DNA from: Baylisascaris procyonis
Lineage: Eukaryota > Nematoda > Chromadorea > Rhabditida > Ascarididae
DNA: 64,000 bases
Direction: 5' to 3'
Assembly: GCA_037389465.1 (NCBI GenBank)
Contig: JAZARR010000207.1
Location: 1-64,000, forward strand
Every line of letters begins with the position of its first letter. Within the stretch, counting starts at the first letter, position 1. The translations under genes and the position numbers were made by a program. This document shows, piece by piece, positions 1 through 12,877 of this stretch. The notes under the pieces were generated by a model, which ran no database searches, was not told the DNA's origin, and saw nothing but the letters and a program-made list of their open reading frames with translations.

Positions 1-409
1 AGAGCGATACTGTGGTGTTTAATTCAGTTACTCGATTACGTTGAGTAGGTTTACTTCGTTGAATTACGTCATACATGAAATTTACGTTATTTTCGAATTG
101 CATGAGAATGTTTAGTGGTTGAATTTAGAAAGTTTTTCATCTAGAAGCCGTTTAACCTGTAAGTTTCAATGTGAGATCATTATGGTCATTAGGTGTTGCG
201 AACAAACAATCGTCGGGTGGATGAAGATTAAGGTAGAGTTTGGATAAGATCAGTACTTTTTGATTTTATAGAAGTTGGTACTTTGATTCTTAGAGACTTA
301 ATTGAGCTAATTGAGGATTCTGTTTGATTTGTATAATCGTGCTGTAATTGTTGAGCAGAGTATCTGTTCCAGAGTTGTGGGTGGCGGATAAGTAAATTGT
401 TGATTGCAG

Positions 410-958
410 ATAACTATATCCCTACCGAATATCTGGAATTGATTGAAAGGTTTGTTTGGTGGAATGAAGAAGTTGGCGATTGGCAGTTGAAGTGTATCGC
501 ATATACCGGAAACAACATGCGTGCACGCAATCCTCTTCCATCACCTGCCTATAGGGTATTGTTATTTTATTTGCAAGCTTGATATTTGAATAGTTTTCTA
601 GGAAGGTGAAATTCGAAATTTTTTTTATAGGGATTTTTTTGTGATTTGAATAATTAAACCAATAGTAAAGCGGTCTTTTATTGTATTTTAATGGTTTCAG
701 CTGATGGGCGTTTTGTTAATTTTGCTAGCAGGAAGTGGGTGGACGTTAGTTGAATGTTGGAAATTTTTGCGAACAATTCTATTCATGTATGATGATGGGA
801 GCACGTCTTCATTTCGATTGGCATTTGAGGATGATGTTTATATAAAAGCATTGTCGAGCATAATGCTGCTCAAGTTTTTATTTTTCTTTATTTTGATTGA
901 AAACATTTATTACGAGTGTCTTCGCATATCGTATCTATTTCCGGTTAGGAGAAGATGA
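410..958 (+). CDS. possible two-exon gene fragment, unknown membrane protein
   Basis: Candidate exons are 410-555 (acceptor GATTGCAG, donor AGG|GTATTG) and 701-958 (acceptor GGTTTCAG, stop at 956-958). The join is in phase. The first exon reads [15 protein letters not shown] and on, with several W residues. The second opens with a hydrophobic stretch ([12 protein letters not shown]) and has another near its end ([13 protein letters not shown]), suggesting two membrane segments. No start codon or upstream exon was found, so the gene may begin outside the window. I do not recognise the family. Open frames of this size can arise by chance, so this is only a candidate. Confidence 0.25.
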
Positions 959-1298
959 AGGGTCTTGTGAACGTTAGGATTTGTTTTCGTCTCCTACCCA
1001 TCGTTTATTCACCCGTAGATTCACCGTTGTTCCGGCTAGAAAGTGGATCGAGATTTCACCGCCTTTGTCTAAATGTGGGTGCTGGGCAGAGTAGTTCGAT
1101 GGAACGGAGCTAAGAAATCTGTTCGATCCACTTACAACCGAACAGAATTGTTTAACGATATTTTTATATTTGTTATGATAGGAGATTTGATTCTGTACGT
1201 TGACTTTGTTTGACAATGGTGTTGGCAACTTTCGAAATTTAGAACTCCAATATTATTGAAGAGCTTTTCTTCAAGGAACTGAACATGTTGACTTACAG

Positions 1299-1408
1299 GT
1301 TGAAAATCCACAAATGAGTAATTTGTTCTTATCGTACGCTGATGAAATTGGTCCATCCGCACAACTAGAAGCAAGAAGCACAAAACTACGATTGAAGTCT
1401 GGGAAAAG
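1299..1408 (+). CDS. possible internal exon, unknown product
   Basis: An open stretch begins after ACTTACAG and ends at GGGAAAAG|GTAAAATT, in phase 0 to phase 2. It reads VENPQMSNLFLSYADEIGPS and continues with charged residues, a composition more like protein than the surrounding AT-rich DNA. The frame is also open upstream to about 1258. It could continue the gene suggested at 410-958, but I could not find a consistent join. No family recognised. Confidence 0.2.
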
Positions 1409-1857
1409 GTAAAATTTGATGTTTAATTTTACTTTAATATTGCCGGATTGGCTAGAAAATCAGCTAAAAGTTGTCGCTGAGGTCATCAGAAGGGGTTGTT
1501 GAAGTGGTCGTCAAAGGGTATTTACAAGAGGAATATTGGGAGGGTGGAGGTTATTACGCTGGAACTTTGTTTTACTATTTCTGTCGAAACTATTTTATCC
1601 ATATTTTAATTTTACGCTTAATTTTATTTCGTTTTTGTAGTCGAGTATATCTTTGTGAAGAGATTTATTGATCAACTGAATGTGAGCAGTGATGCCTCTT
1701 AAATTGGGATTTAGCATAAGAAAGGAAGTATGTAATTTTCGACTTCGGTTTGGAGTCAAGAACGTAAAAAAGTAGATTGAAGGAGGTGTTGTATTTGTGA
1801 TGAAGTTTCATTCAGCGATACCGATATCGTATGGAGAGGAATTTTAGTTATATGAGT

Positions 1858-2011
1858 GTTGATGGTGGGGGGGGGGAGAGGGGGGAGGGAAGAATCCGTT
1901 TAAGAGACGATTATTGCGAAGAATTTTTGTTCCATGGATGTTGATGATGGGGGTGAGGGGGGAAGGGGGGTAAGGGAGGAATCCGTTTAAGAGACGATCC
2001 GTTTAAGAGAC
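1858..2011. repeat. G-rich tandem duplication with a 10-G run
   Basis: Two imperfect copies of a segment start with GTTGATG, pass through a run of G-rich blocks (10 consecutive G at 1867-1876) and end in GAATCCGTTTAAGAGACGA (1892-1910 and 1978-1996). A third partial copy of the end, TCCGTTTAAGAGAC, follows at 1998-2011. The rest of 1409-3789 holds only weak open frames, including a purine-rich stretch with 8 G near 2797, and nothing I can assign. Confidence 0.7.
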
Positions 2012-3696
2012 TTACTTCATAATTCAGGGAACGGAATGCAGCGAGATTAAAGGCTCTACTTAATTAGTGATGGAAGGTGGTGGAAAGCGGTTCATCAGCG
2101 GCGATATGTTGGCTTTGCGATATGGAGAAGACAACGGGAAATGTGTTCATCTGCCTTTGCAATAGAGTCATTTATGAATCTCTGTAAGCGATCTCTTTTC
2201 TTTGATCCTTTCAAGGTTATAGGTCAAACTTTTTTTTAATTTTTATTTATTAGGCTATTTTCCGTCCATGTTTATGATATTTTTTATTCATTTATGCGTT
2301 ATGAACGAAGGAAAATACTTAAAGTTTGGTGTGATGCTATTCTTTTCTTGGATATGGTGGTTTTTATTTTCTACGGTAGATTAGACAAGTTACAAATAAT
2401 TTATGCAGGTTATTTTGTTTCTCAGCTGATTGTGTTATTATAAACCACTAGTAGAATCTCTTCTTATTTTTACGAATCCATCGTCCTTGAAGGTTTATTT
2501 AGAACCGAGGATAAAATGAACACCGTAATATCTCAACTGTAATCCCCGAGGTTTCTAATATCCGAGGGTTCACGAAGTGATATGTTCCGGGTGATGGGGC
2601 ATTCCACTTCCTTGTAACTAATTTTGGCCACTTAAATCTGGATGCGGTAGTGGGGTAGGGAAAACGGGGAATATTCCCTTCAATAATTCTTATTGGTTGG
2701 ATACTTCGTTGAGGTAAAGTGAATTCTGGATTTCTTAATACGTCGGTGCGGTCTTTGGTCGTCGATGTGTGTTGTTCGGACGGCAATTTTTTTGAAGGGG
2801 GGGGTTGGTGGGAGGGGAGAGGAGGCAGGATAGGAGGAAGTTCCTCGATGAAACCAAAGTTCTGGATCGTTGGGGATAGAAAGATCCTCGCCACCCAAGT
2901 TGTCAGGAAATAATGTGAGGTTTCCTTACGAAAGAAAGGTTAGGAGAGAGGATCGGCGACCTCAGGCGTTAATTTGGAATATGTGTGTTGTTTATTTCTT
3001 ATGGTGAGGTATCTGTATTTGATGTTCGAATCTTATTGTTCAATATCGTCTTTGCTTATTTCACATTGCTTTACCTTGTTTTACCTTTACCTTTATTTTT
3101 CTTTAATTAGCAAGGTGAAAAGAACGTTTATATTGTATGTTTAAAGAATTAATATGCTAGTCCACGTTACATTGTTGCCATTCATGAATCTCGTATTTTT
3201 TATACTGTCTTATTGTTTGGATGATATATTAAAAAGTATTCTTCCTCTAGAATTAGTAAATGATGTTCTGCGCGCAACGACTTCATTTCGGTCACAAACG
3301 GCACATCGGCAAGATGGATATTGCAGAACGGATACGGCGATCATTCGCTGCTATGACATTCTTCACACAGCTGTCGAACTGATAGGTACTTCCATGTTCT
3401 ATGCACTCACAGCCATTCTAGAAAATAGCTAATGATCTATTATGGGATGGGAAGGAGGTGAAGTAAAAGAAGGGTGGGGCAATACTGCTTCATGCATTAG
3501 TACCCGGTAGCGTTGAGTTATATGATGCAAATGATAGAGGTAGGAAGAGCTTGTTGGTACTTAACCGGTATATTATAGTATATCATATCATCATATTATC
3601 CGCTAACGTTTCTCTTCCACATTCTTAGGATTTTGGTCTATTTTATTCGGATTTAAATTGTAAAAAAATCAATCATATTCGATCTAATTGATACAT

Positions 3697-3702
3697 TTTA
3701 TT
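3697..3702 (-). promoter_or_regulatory. polyadenylation signal of the minus-strand PLP enzyme gene
   Basis: TTTATT on the plus strand is AATAAA on the minus strand, about 90 bases past the stop codon of the CBS-like gene. This is the expected spacing for a short nematode 3' UTR. Confidence 0.5.
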
Positions 3703-3789
3703 TGCAAGAAAAAAAAACGCTTTACAATTGAATACTCAGAAATGGCAGTTATGAATATTGCTTCCTCTTCGGGCCACTTTTTTTTCTTT

Positions 3790-5082
3790 CTAGGAGTATT
3801 GTCGTCCAGAGCAACGTTTTGTACCTTCAATTAATGCATCAGTACCCGAATCGATTGATTCTTCAATCACTTCAGTCCAACATTTATAGACTTGAAGACC
3901 ACCAAGATGATTGAAATTATCGGCAATCCATGTTCGATTGAAATATGAGCTAATATAATTGTCACCAGAATCACCAAGTGACGTTACAATTGTGAGGCGT
4001 TGATTCGACGGTAGTTTTGTATAGGGTGCAATTGCAGCTAGATGAAGTATTGCTAATAGATTAAGACCTGTGCTAGCGCCAGCGTTAACGCCACGATTCC
4101 GTAGAACAAGCATCGCAGCCGTTGATGCAAGATCAGGCACTTTAATCGCTCGATCGATTACTGATGGTAGAAGACTAGAGCTGACGCCAAATTTTACCGG
4201 TCCTAACGTGCCGAAACCGGTTCCGGCCATTCCGGGTGATATCCAAAACGATGCACCACTTTCGTTTACAAATTTACCCTCCATTACATAGTCGTAATAA
4301 ACCGAAAACTCGGAATCGACTAGGACAATTTCGGTGGGCAGATCATACTTCTTTGCATATCGACCAACCGATGTGATTGTGCCTCCGGTTCCGGCCGGAT
4401 GAACAAAATAATGCGGAAATTTAACGGTCAAACTTGTGTCGGCTCGCATTTGCGCAAGAATTTCATGCATAAGATTGACACTTTCATGTGGACAATCACC
4501 ACTTTCATGAAACTCTTCAGCTTTATCTGAATTCGCGAATTGATTCATAAAGAAACCACCATTCACATCGGCTTCATGTTGTGCTTCTACAAGCATTTTA
4601 CCTGGTTTTGCTTTTAGAACATATCCACCATATGATTCAATATTTCTAATTTTAGCTTGTTCAGTTGACTGTGGTACAACGGCAATAAATTTTACACCAA
4701 TAAGTGAACAAAAATATGCTTCACTAGCCGCCGTATTACCGGCCGATGCTTCATAAACGGTTGTATTCGCATCGATTTTACCATCAACAACAGCCCACAT
4801 AACGAGTGCCCACGCATAGCGATGTTTTAGACTACCACTTTTAGTGACCGATTCATCTTTTAGCAATACGTCGACATGTGGGAAACCTGGTAATGATAAC
4901 CGAAAAAGTGGTGTTCGATCCATTCGTCTTCGTTCAGCCCATAGACGTTTCACAGCTTCCGATCGCCATGAATTCATATCAGTATGTTTTCGTTTGTCGA
5001 TTGGTGCTCCTGAGAGTAGCGCAACATATTGCGATATACAACACAACAGCACAAAGACGATTATGATCAACACAGTATGCAT
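3790..5082 (-). CDS. CBS/cysteine-synthase-like PLP-dependent enzyme, membrane-anchored, intronless
   Basis: A 430-residue open frame without introns. It belongs to the fold-type II PLP enzymes (cysteine synthase, cystathionine beta-synthase, beta-cyanoalanine synthase), which carry out beta-replacement on serine, O-acetylserine or cysteine. Visible motifs: SGSLKHR with the probable Schiff-base lysine Lys86, the substrate-binding loop SAGNTAAS (113-120), the phosphate-binding GTGGT (231-235), and SLGDSGDNY (368-376), whose serine would contact the pyridine nitrogen. There is no N-terminal haem domain and no C-terminal CBS pair. Residues 3-22 are strongly hydrophobic (VLIIIVFVLLCCISQYV), so the start at 5082 gives a signal peptide or membrane anchor; cytosolic cysteine synthases lack this. 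Nematodes have several such CBS-like proteins. Substrate cannot be told from sequence. Intron absence is odd next to intron-rich neighbours and would fit retroposition or an old bacterial origin (inference). Confidence 0.93.
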   Translation of the reverse strand: MHTVLIIIVFVLLCCISQYVALLSGAPIDKRKHTDMNSWRSEAVKRLWAERRRMDRTPLFRLSLPGFPHVDVLLKDESVTKSGSLKHRYAWALVMWAVVDGKIDANTTVYEASAGNTAASEAYFCSLIGVKFIAVVPQSTEQAKIRNIESYGGYVLKAKPGKMLVEAQHEADVNGGFFMNQFANSDKAEEFHESGDCPHESVNLMHEILAQMRADTSLTVKFPHYFVHPAGTGGTITSVGRYAKKYDLPTEIVLVDSEFSVYYDYVMEGKFVNESGASFWISPGMAGTGFGTLGPVKFGVSSSLLPSVIDRAIKVPDLASTAAMLVLRNRGVNAGASTGLNLLAILHLAAIAPYTKLPSNQRLTIVTSLGDSGDNYISSYFNRTWIADNFNHLGGLQVYKCWTEVIEESIDSGTDALIEGTKRCSGRQYS

Positions 5083-5122
5083 ACCGTTTGTCTGTCTGTC
5101 TGCCTATCTGTCTGTTTGTCGG
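5083..5122. repeat. CTGT-type microsatellite just upstream of the CBS-like gene
   Basis: An imperfect CTGT/CTGC tetranucleotide tract directly abuts the start codon of the minus-strand gene, so it would lie in its 5' UTR or proximal promoter. A related tract with GTCTGTCTGTC occurs near 5350-5385. Confidence 0.7.
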
Positions 5123-8100
5123 TCTCAATGCATTTTCAATTGCGTATATTCACCTGGAATAAATATCTGTATAAATCATTTAAAATTAGCGAAAAATATT
5201 CATTGTTCAAGCGTTCGATCTTATCGAATAATACGCGTTTGAATTTGTTACGTTAAACGAAAACAGATAAATTTATGAAGTTAGTATTAGCTCTTTTATA
5301 TGTTTGTAAACTTTCCCATAAAAGCGCATCATTTGAAGTCACATCTATGCGTATGTCTGTGTCTGTCTGTCCCTGTGTCTGCCTGACGGATAGTTTTAGC
5401 TTGGGAACTATTGAGTTAAAATTGTGGAATTAGATGACCTCATTTGTAATTTTTTCATATTGTTTCATCCATCAACTCTAAGAAAGGGACCTTAAGGACT
5501 TTAGGATATGAGAAAAAGGTGTGCATATATTTTGTACTTCCCTTCCCCCCCCCAAAAAAAAAAAAATTTCATTTTATATCAAGTGGATTTCAAAATGATC
5601 TTTAATAGGAAGCTTTTATGATATACTAAAGTATGGGGGGGGGGGGCATTATTTTGCTTTTCTTTTGATGAATTTTTCAACCAATTGTTGAGGTGAGTGA
5701 AACGCGAACGTATATATTGTGGTCTACAATTTATGACGCATTTTCCCACCTATTCTAAGTTGTATTCCAAAAAAATTGGAATTTTTATGGGATTTTTTAA
5801 AATGAGATTTCTCACCGATGTGGAAAATTTTTAAAAAATATATTCAATTAGTATAATAATATATATTATTCATTATGGAATAGAATTTGCAGCATTTAAT
5901 CATTATGCGTTATTGAAAGAGTATGTGAAATGCTTCTATTGCTTGAATCGTTTACTTAAACTTACCATCTGCATAACTCTGCAGAGAGGCTAGAGCTAAT
6001 CCCAGAGATTAGAACTGATCTCAGAGATTAGGTTAGAACTAATCTCGGAGGCCTAGACATTTTTTGAGAAACTCCTATAGGAAAAATCTATGAAACTTTT
6101 TTTCCAGTCTCAAAAAAATCTCAAGAATCTTATAAAATTTTTCACATTTTTGGATTATTTCTAAGTTATCTAGAAATAATTTCAGGTTATGGAAAATTTC
6201 TACTAATTATAAAATATCTAACTAGTATATTTTCATAATAAAATATATTTTCACAAAACGATTCATTCATAAAATAGGTTTTTTTAGCGCAATAGGTTTT
6301 ATATAATTTAGAGAGAAGTACATCAAACATTCAATTATTGATGATTAGTTTCGACAACAGTTTTTTTATTGAATTTTTTTCTTCTACGAAGAGGGAGCAG
6401 ATGAAACAAGTTTTAAATTGAAAATATAAAGTAAGCTGGGAAAAAAATATGCCAATATATCTGGAACGTTGAATATTTTTACGACAAAAAGACGGTCGAT
6501 TTTATAAATACATAAAAGCAATAATAAAATACTTAATATTACATTGCTAATATAATTAAATTTACCTGTCAAACTTCAAGTAAAGATATTGACATAAACT
6601 TCCAAAAAGAAAAGGAAAGAAGCCGAAATGGATGAAGAGCCGATATAGATGAGGAAAAGACCCCTCCGCTTTCCCACTAATTATATTCACTTCGTTGCAG
6701 AGAAGCGGTGAATGAACGATCATGAATTCACGCACTGCAACGTCACACTTATCGAATCGCCCAACCTATCATCTCTAAAAGAATGTCATAACAACGAATT
6801 GGTTGCGGTCTCTATTTGCATGTTGCCTCAAGGGCAAGGTAACTTCTTTTTTTTTAATCTAAAGGAGCGCATTTTACCGCTACTCGCTGATCGTCTTTTA
6901 GTGGCCATTTGAAAATACGAATATTCGAAATTTTTTTGCTCTCATTTGTATATATAAACGTTACATGTAGATCAACTCGTTATTGTCGATGTACTGCGTC
7001 TAGCAACAGCGTAATGATAAAATACGCGAGATCATATTTGCTTTAATCCGCAATATTTCTGCAGAAGCAACTGTTCGTTGCTAATGCGCCATCGAGATCT
7101 ATCAGTTAACATATAGTTTATTCCACCAATGTTATTGGTTTATTCTTGAGGCCAAGACTAATAGCATAAGCAGAATAAGGTATTAGAAGACATCTGTACT
7201 AGGTGTAAGTGATATATGTGTATGTTTTTTTTTTTTTTTGATCTACAGATGCATTCAACGCCATTAATGTTCAATAAAATCTTACTTAAAGATTCCCAAA
7301 TAGGGTGGGAGAGGTTTTAACAAACATTTTTCAAGCCCATCGTATATTTTTTTTTCGCAGAATTACGTCTTAAATATATTTGTTTAGTGGAAAAAATGTT
7401 GGTGAATTATTTTATGATTTAGTTTTATTATTTATAAAATTGATAATTTTTCTCAGCAGTTTCCTAAAAAAAATCTTTATTATTAGCGATATTTTAAGTC
7501 ATTTTACGACTTTATAGAATATTATTCTCGTCATATTAAAAAAAATAAATAAATAAAAAATAAAACTTGTTTTATTGTTTAGACTATTTTCTCTCGCCAA
7601 TATTTTATTGGGGAGCATATTTTATTATATCAGATTTTATTACTCTAAAATACTGTTTCAATAAATTGAGATTCTTGGAACTTATATGAGTTTCAATTCT
7701 TTCGAAGTTTATGAGCGATTACCTAGCTATAAAGAAAATAAAAGAGTTATTTATTATATTTTATCATAATTCTATTTGATACCAAATATATTTTAAATTT
7801 AATGATTTCCCTCATTCCTTAGTAAAATTTCATCGGGCGTTAATGATATTGAATGCAATCAAAATTCCAGATTCCAAGTTTTATTTGTTGATTCCAGGTA
7901 TAAAAATAAACTTAATGAAACTTAATTAAGCAATTCCAGGTAAAAACATTTAACGTGTCAATTATACCTATATAAGATGTCTTCTACTACACGAAGTTGT
8001 TTATAATATTATTTATTGATTGAAGAATATAGAAATAATATTTTCTTATAATTTTCGTTCATTTCGACGCGAAAATTTGCATAAGCTAAAATATTATAGG

Positions 8101-9019
8101 AACTTATCGAGGTTTTTGGGATGAGAAATTTAGCAGAACTTTTTTTTTCTTAAAAAATTGGAATTCTTTGAGTGCACTGAACTCGTTAGATTCTTTAAAC
8201 GCCATTGAGGAAAATCAATGAGAATTCTTTGATGTCTCTCTTGAAATGTTTTCAATATAACCGGTTTTCAATAATGTTTGAAAAAAAAATTTAAAACTCG
8301 ACGAGATTAATTTTTATTTATGTTATTATTTCATATGACATCTGTCGTTGATTATTTAGTAAATAATGTATTTATTAAAAAGTAACAATTTAATAGAAAA
8401 AATTATTTAATAAAAAAAGTAAAGTAAATTTATAAGTGATATAAGAGCTATTGAATTTAAAGGAAATGGTGGTGCGATGTGAGGTATTTCTCATTGAAAT
8501 CGATCGAAAATTTTTATATCTTTGTTGCGTTTTATGTTTACTTCAAAGTGAAACTCTTACTGCAAGAGCGAAAATTATCGTCGATTTCGATAAAAATTAT
8601 GCAGATATTTTTATATTATTGAAATATTTATAATTCTTTTTTACGGATGTTGAAGCTCCTGCCCCCCCCCCCTCCCTTCCTCTCAACCCTAACCCTCCCC
8701 CTTCTCCTCAAATAATTAAGATCTATCAAGGATGGGGAGTGGCTTTTATTTGAGACTATCGAAAAAAAACTACAAACATAATGAAAAACTTTTGATTTTG
8801 TAGTTAACAAATTGCACGATCATTCATTAAGAGTGTGCTCGTTATATTCTCCAGTTGTTCGCTAAACTGTTTCAATGGAAAACAGTTGAGTTGGGCTTAA
8901 CAAGCTTCAGCACGTATATTGCGTAACACTAAAGTGAACATCAAAAACGGGTTTCTTAGGGTTGAATTGAATTGTTTTTATATTATAGCCTCACGTTGTC
9001 TTTAGTTGGTGCATGGTCT
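5123..9019. other. largely noncoding intergenic stretch
   Basis: AT-rich sequence with a 12-G run (5635-5646), an 11-C run (8662-8672), many A/T homopolymers, and a cluster of repeated AGAGATTAG / CTAATCTC words at about 5985-6050 that can pair with each other. Apart from the weak exon candidate listed at 6701-6838, I see no gene. Confidence 0.5.
6701..6838 (+). CDS. weak exon candidate overlapping a hairpin
   Basis: Bounded by CTTCGTTGCAG and GGGCAAG|GTAACTT, with an ATG at 6712 and an open frame reading NDHEFTHCNVTLIESPNLSS and so on. Its left part overlaps an inverted repeat (CGTTGCAG 6693-6700 with CTGCAACG 6735-6742, and an inner pair GCGGTGAAT / ATTCACGC). No family recognised and no partner exon found. 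It may be noncoding. Confidence 0.18.
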
Positions 9020-9805
<786 letters not shown>

Positions 9806-9912
9806 ATTTCATTCTCAACAAAAAGCATTCTAAATTTATAAAATACGATTATAATATACGATTTGTTAAGCTTTCCCTTAGATTTGCGTAAAATCGGCAC
9901 GACGAAATAGTA

Positions 9913-10017
<105 letters not shown>

Positions 10018-11604
10018 TCTACTTGCTTTGATATTTTAACTTCGAAACAACTAAACTTAGGCTCATAGATATGGTAAGATGGTAAAATGGATAGATTTAG
10101 TAAACTCTATTAGAATACGAATAGTTGAAAACTGCTCAAATTTGCATATCGTATTTTTTCATCGAAAATCACATCTGAAAATACGTAAAAATGAATTTTA
10201 ATAAAGAATTGGTGGAAATATTCGATGATATTGAAAAACGCATTATTGGGGCTTTGATTTGAATGTTTGTGAATATAAAAATATTTGGGTGATATGATAG
10301 ATTGAAATACAAATCAAAGATTATCATTTCAACGCTTTGGAACGCTTCTCCAAGTTATTTCTCGCAAATTGCAAAATGCTTCGCGGATCTATTCTTGAGA
10401 TTCGTTAAGGGACTCTTGTAAAAATTAAGAAAAAAACTGAGAGTAATTAAGGGGACTTAGACTAGAAAAAATTAAAGAGTTCAGCCTTAAATTTACCTAT
10501 TGAACTAGAATAAGCGCATAAAAATAAGATAAAATTTTGAACGGAAATATCCGTAGTAAGTAGCTAAGCTGAGAAATAGGAAGAAATTCATATTTTCGAA
10601 AAAATTCAATATTTTTCTAAAAATTTTCAGTTTCGATGATCATATCAATATCCGATAGAGTGAATACATTATAAGATACTAGCAAATTTGCATATTAACT
10701 AGCAAATTTGCATGTTCCTTTTGTAGAGTTTTTTAAGGTGATTGAACGTTAAGAATTTTAGTATAACAAACAAAATTCGGCGAAAATTTGATGAAAACGA
10801 TAAACAATTCTAGAGTAGAGAGAACGCGAAAAATATCGAAGAAAATCGTTGAAACGAACGAATGGCTAAGAAAGTGAAACGATAACGTTCTTTAAATAGC
10901 GTTTTTTTTTTCTCATTGATTTTTGTTTCGGATGTTCGAAAAAATTTTAAGCATCATCATCGAGTTGATTTATTTCCGTTCGATTTGAAAATACTCACAA
11001 AAGTCCGGTTTTGATCGCTTAAAAATTCGATTTGAGCAAAAAAAAATTAGCGAATGGAATATTTTTCTGGATAGTTGAAAACTATAGCAAAAATAGAGTA
11101 AAAATTAATAATTTTAAAGTTTCTTATTTTATCGGTGAAATAATTTTCCATTTCGATTTTGAATTTTTACTGAATAATTGAATTTCGATAGCGAAACTTG
11201 TTATTAGCCATTTTGCATGGAAAATTTTATGAGAAAATTACCTTGAAAATAACTAATAAAGGTCATAGGTATTTTGACGCTAAATTTTCAAGTTGTTTAG
11301 GTCTCTCTTTAAAGATTTTCAAGAAGAAGGTAAAAAGGAAAATGGATAGGGGATGGTGGGGGGGGGGGGGGAAGGGGAACGGGTTAGGGAAGATGAAAGA
11401 AAAGCAAGACTCGGGGTGCCTAAACGCCAAGAATGATATTCTTTTAAAGGGAATTTTTCGACACTATCAGTGCGAATCGGTTCCAGCCAACTTTTCAAAG
11501 TTTTCCCGTCTACATCGAATTTCGTTACAATTGTTTTTACGCACTTTTTTAAATCATCGTCTGCAAGATGCAAAATGGCGACGCTAGTCTTTATACATGT
11601 ATAA

Positions 11605-11777
11605 GTGCATCTGTCTGTCTTCTGTTTGTCTGTTTGTTTGTTTGTTTGTTTGTTTGTTTATTTGTTTGTCTGCTTGTTTGTTTGTCTGTTCGTTTGCTTG
11701 TCTGTTTGTCTGCTTGTTTGTTTGTCTGTTTGTCTGCTTGTTTGTTTGTCTGTTTGTCTGCTTGTTCGTCTGCTTGC
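11605..11777. repeat. TGTT/TGTC/TGCT tetranucleotide tract
   Basis: About 170 bases of mixed TTTG, TCTG and CTTG tetramers. The Cys/Leu/Val-rich open frames across it in several frames are a by-product of the repeat, not protein. Confidence 0.95.
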
Positions 11778-12182
11778 TAATTTCAACGCTAGAATCGTTG
11801 AAACTAGGCTTACAAAATTAAACGGCTACGGTATAGAATGATCAATGATGCAAATTTTCAAATTGTAGACAGCTACAGACATTTCAATTTGCATAAGAAA
11901 TTGCTTCCATTTCGTATCAGTACATTTCTACCACAAATGACGTCATACCGGTAGTTTTTCTCCAATTTTAAGCGTTCATTAGGAGTTAATGAGCATAAGG
12001 GAGTCATAAAATTTTCAAATATAGAAAACCCAAAAAATACCAAATTTTCATCGATTATTAATCGCTAATTTTGCTATGCAATGAAGCGTCTTGTTCTTTG
12101 TCTGTCTGTGTGTCTGTTTGCCACTTATTAGCACATTTGTTATTTGTCTGTCTGTGTATGTCTGTTCGCCACTCATTAGCAG

Positions 12183-12288
12183 ACTAAGTTATCATCGAAT
12201 TAATCGTCTCACTAATACGATTGTCACATCAGCCGTACCAGCAATGAGTACGGGTTTCGTTGCAAATTCATTTGCTGCATTTTCATCC
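12183..12288 (+). CDS. candidate 5' exon of ACSL copy A
   Basis: The acceptor is ATTAGCAG and the donor TCATCC|GTAAAT. The exon enters in phase 2 and leaves in phase 0, the same phases as the membrane-anchor exon of copy B (29540-29708). It encodes 35 residues, including TNTIVTSAVPAMSTGFVANS. Joining 9020-9105, this exon and 14705 onward stays in frame and gives 699 residues, close to 711 for copy B. Similarity to the copy B anchor exon is weak and hydrophobicity is modest, so phase and length are the main support. Confidence 0.3.
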
Positions 12289-12806
12289 GTAAATAAACTT
12301 GTTAGATGTTCATTTTTCATGTGTCTAACCGGTTAACGTTACAACATTCAACTTCAGTATCTCTTTTTTTTTAGTTTCCATCATTTCTTTTCGATCTCTC
12401 TTCATTAACGTTTTAAGAAAAATTTTTCAGAATCTTCGACAATTACAACATACTAATATTACTTGTAAAATTTATAATAAAAAAGACCATTATAAGTATA
12501 GTTATCGGTAATTAAATATAGAAATTGAATAATTTAAGAATTAATATTGATATTAATAAATATAATGAGTGGAATTTATTGTATTTTTTATTCAAATATC
12601 ATCTATAAATCTACTTTTTTTTATTTTGACGGTTTATTTCGTTCTAAATGCCTAAATATTTCGTCGTTACTTATATCTATTGATGTATCTGATTGACTTG
12701 GTAGGTTATAATTGAAAAAACACATATACCATATCAGTATTCATGTCTCATATTCTATATCCAATAAGCTCTAGACCTGGATTGAAGGATCTGTAGAAAT
12801 CACTTG

Positions 12807-12810
<4 letters not shown>

Positions 12811-12872
<62 letters not shown>
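12811..12872. repeat. (TA)n microsatellite, ~62 bp
   Basis: Uninterrupted TA dinucleotides. The surrounding 12289-14704 interval is AT-rich, has a 12-C run at 13703-13714, and shows no other convincing coding sequence. Confidence 0.96.

Positions 12873-12877
<5 letters not shown>

Noticed and set aside
2499..2894. 131-codon minus-strand open frame
   Set aside because: Pro/Ser/Thr-rich translation of a polypurine tract, no splice or family support, and overlapping open frames on the other strand.
11568..11841. Cys/Val/Leu-rich open frames in three frames
   Set aside because: Translation of a TGTT/TGTC microsatellite.
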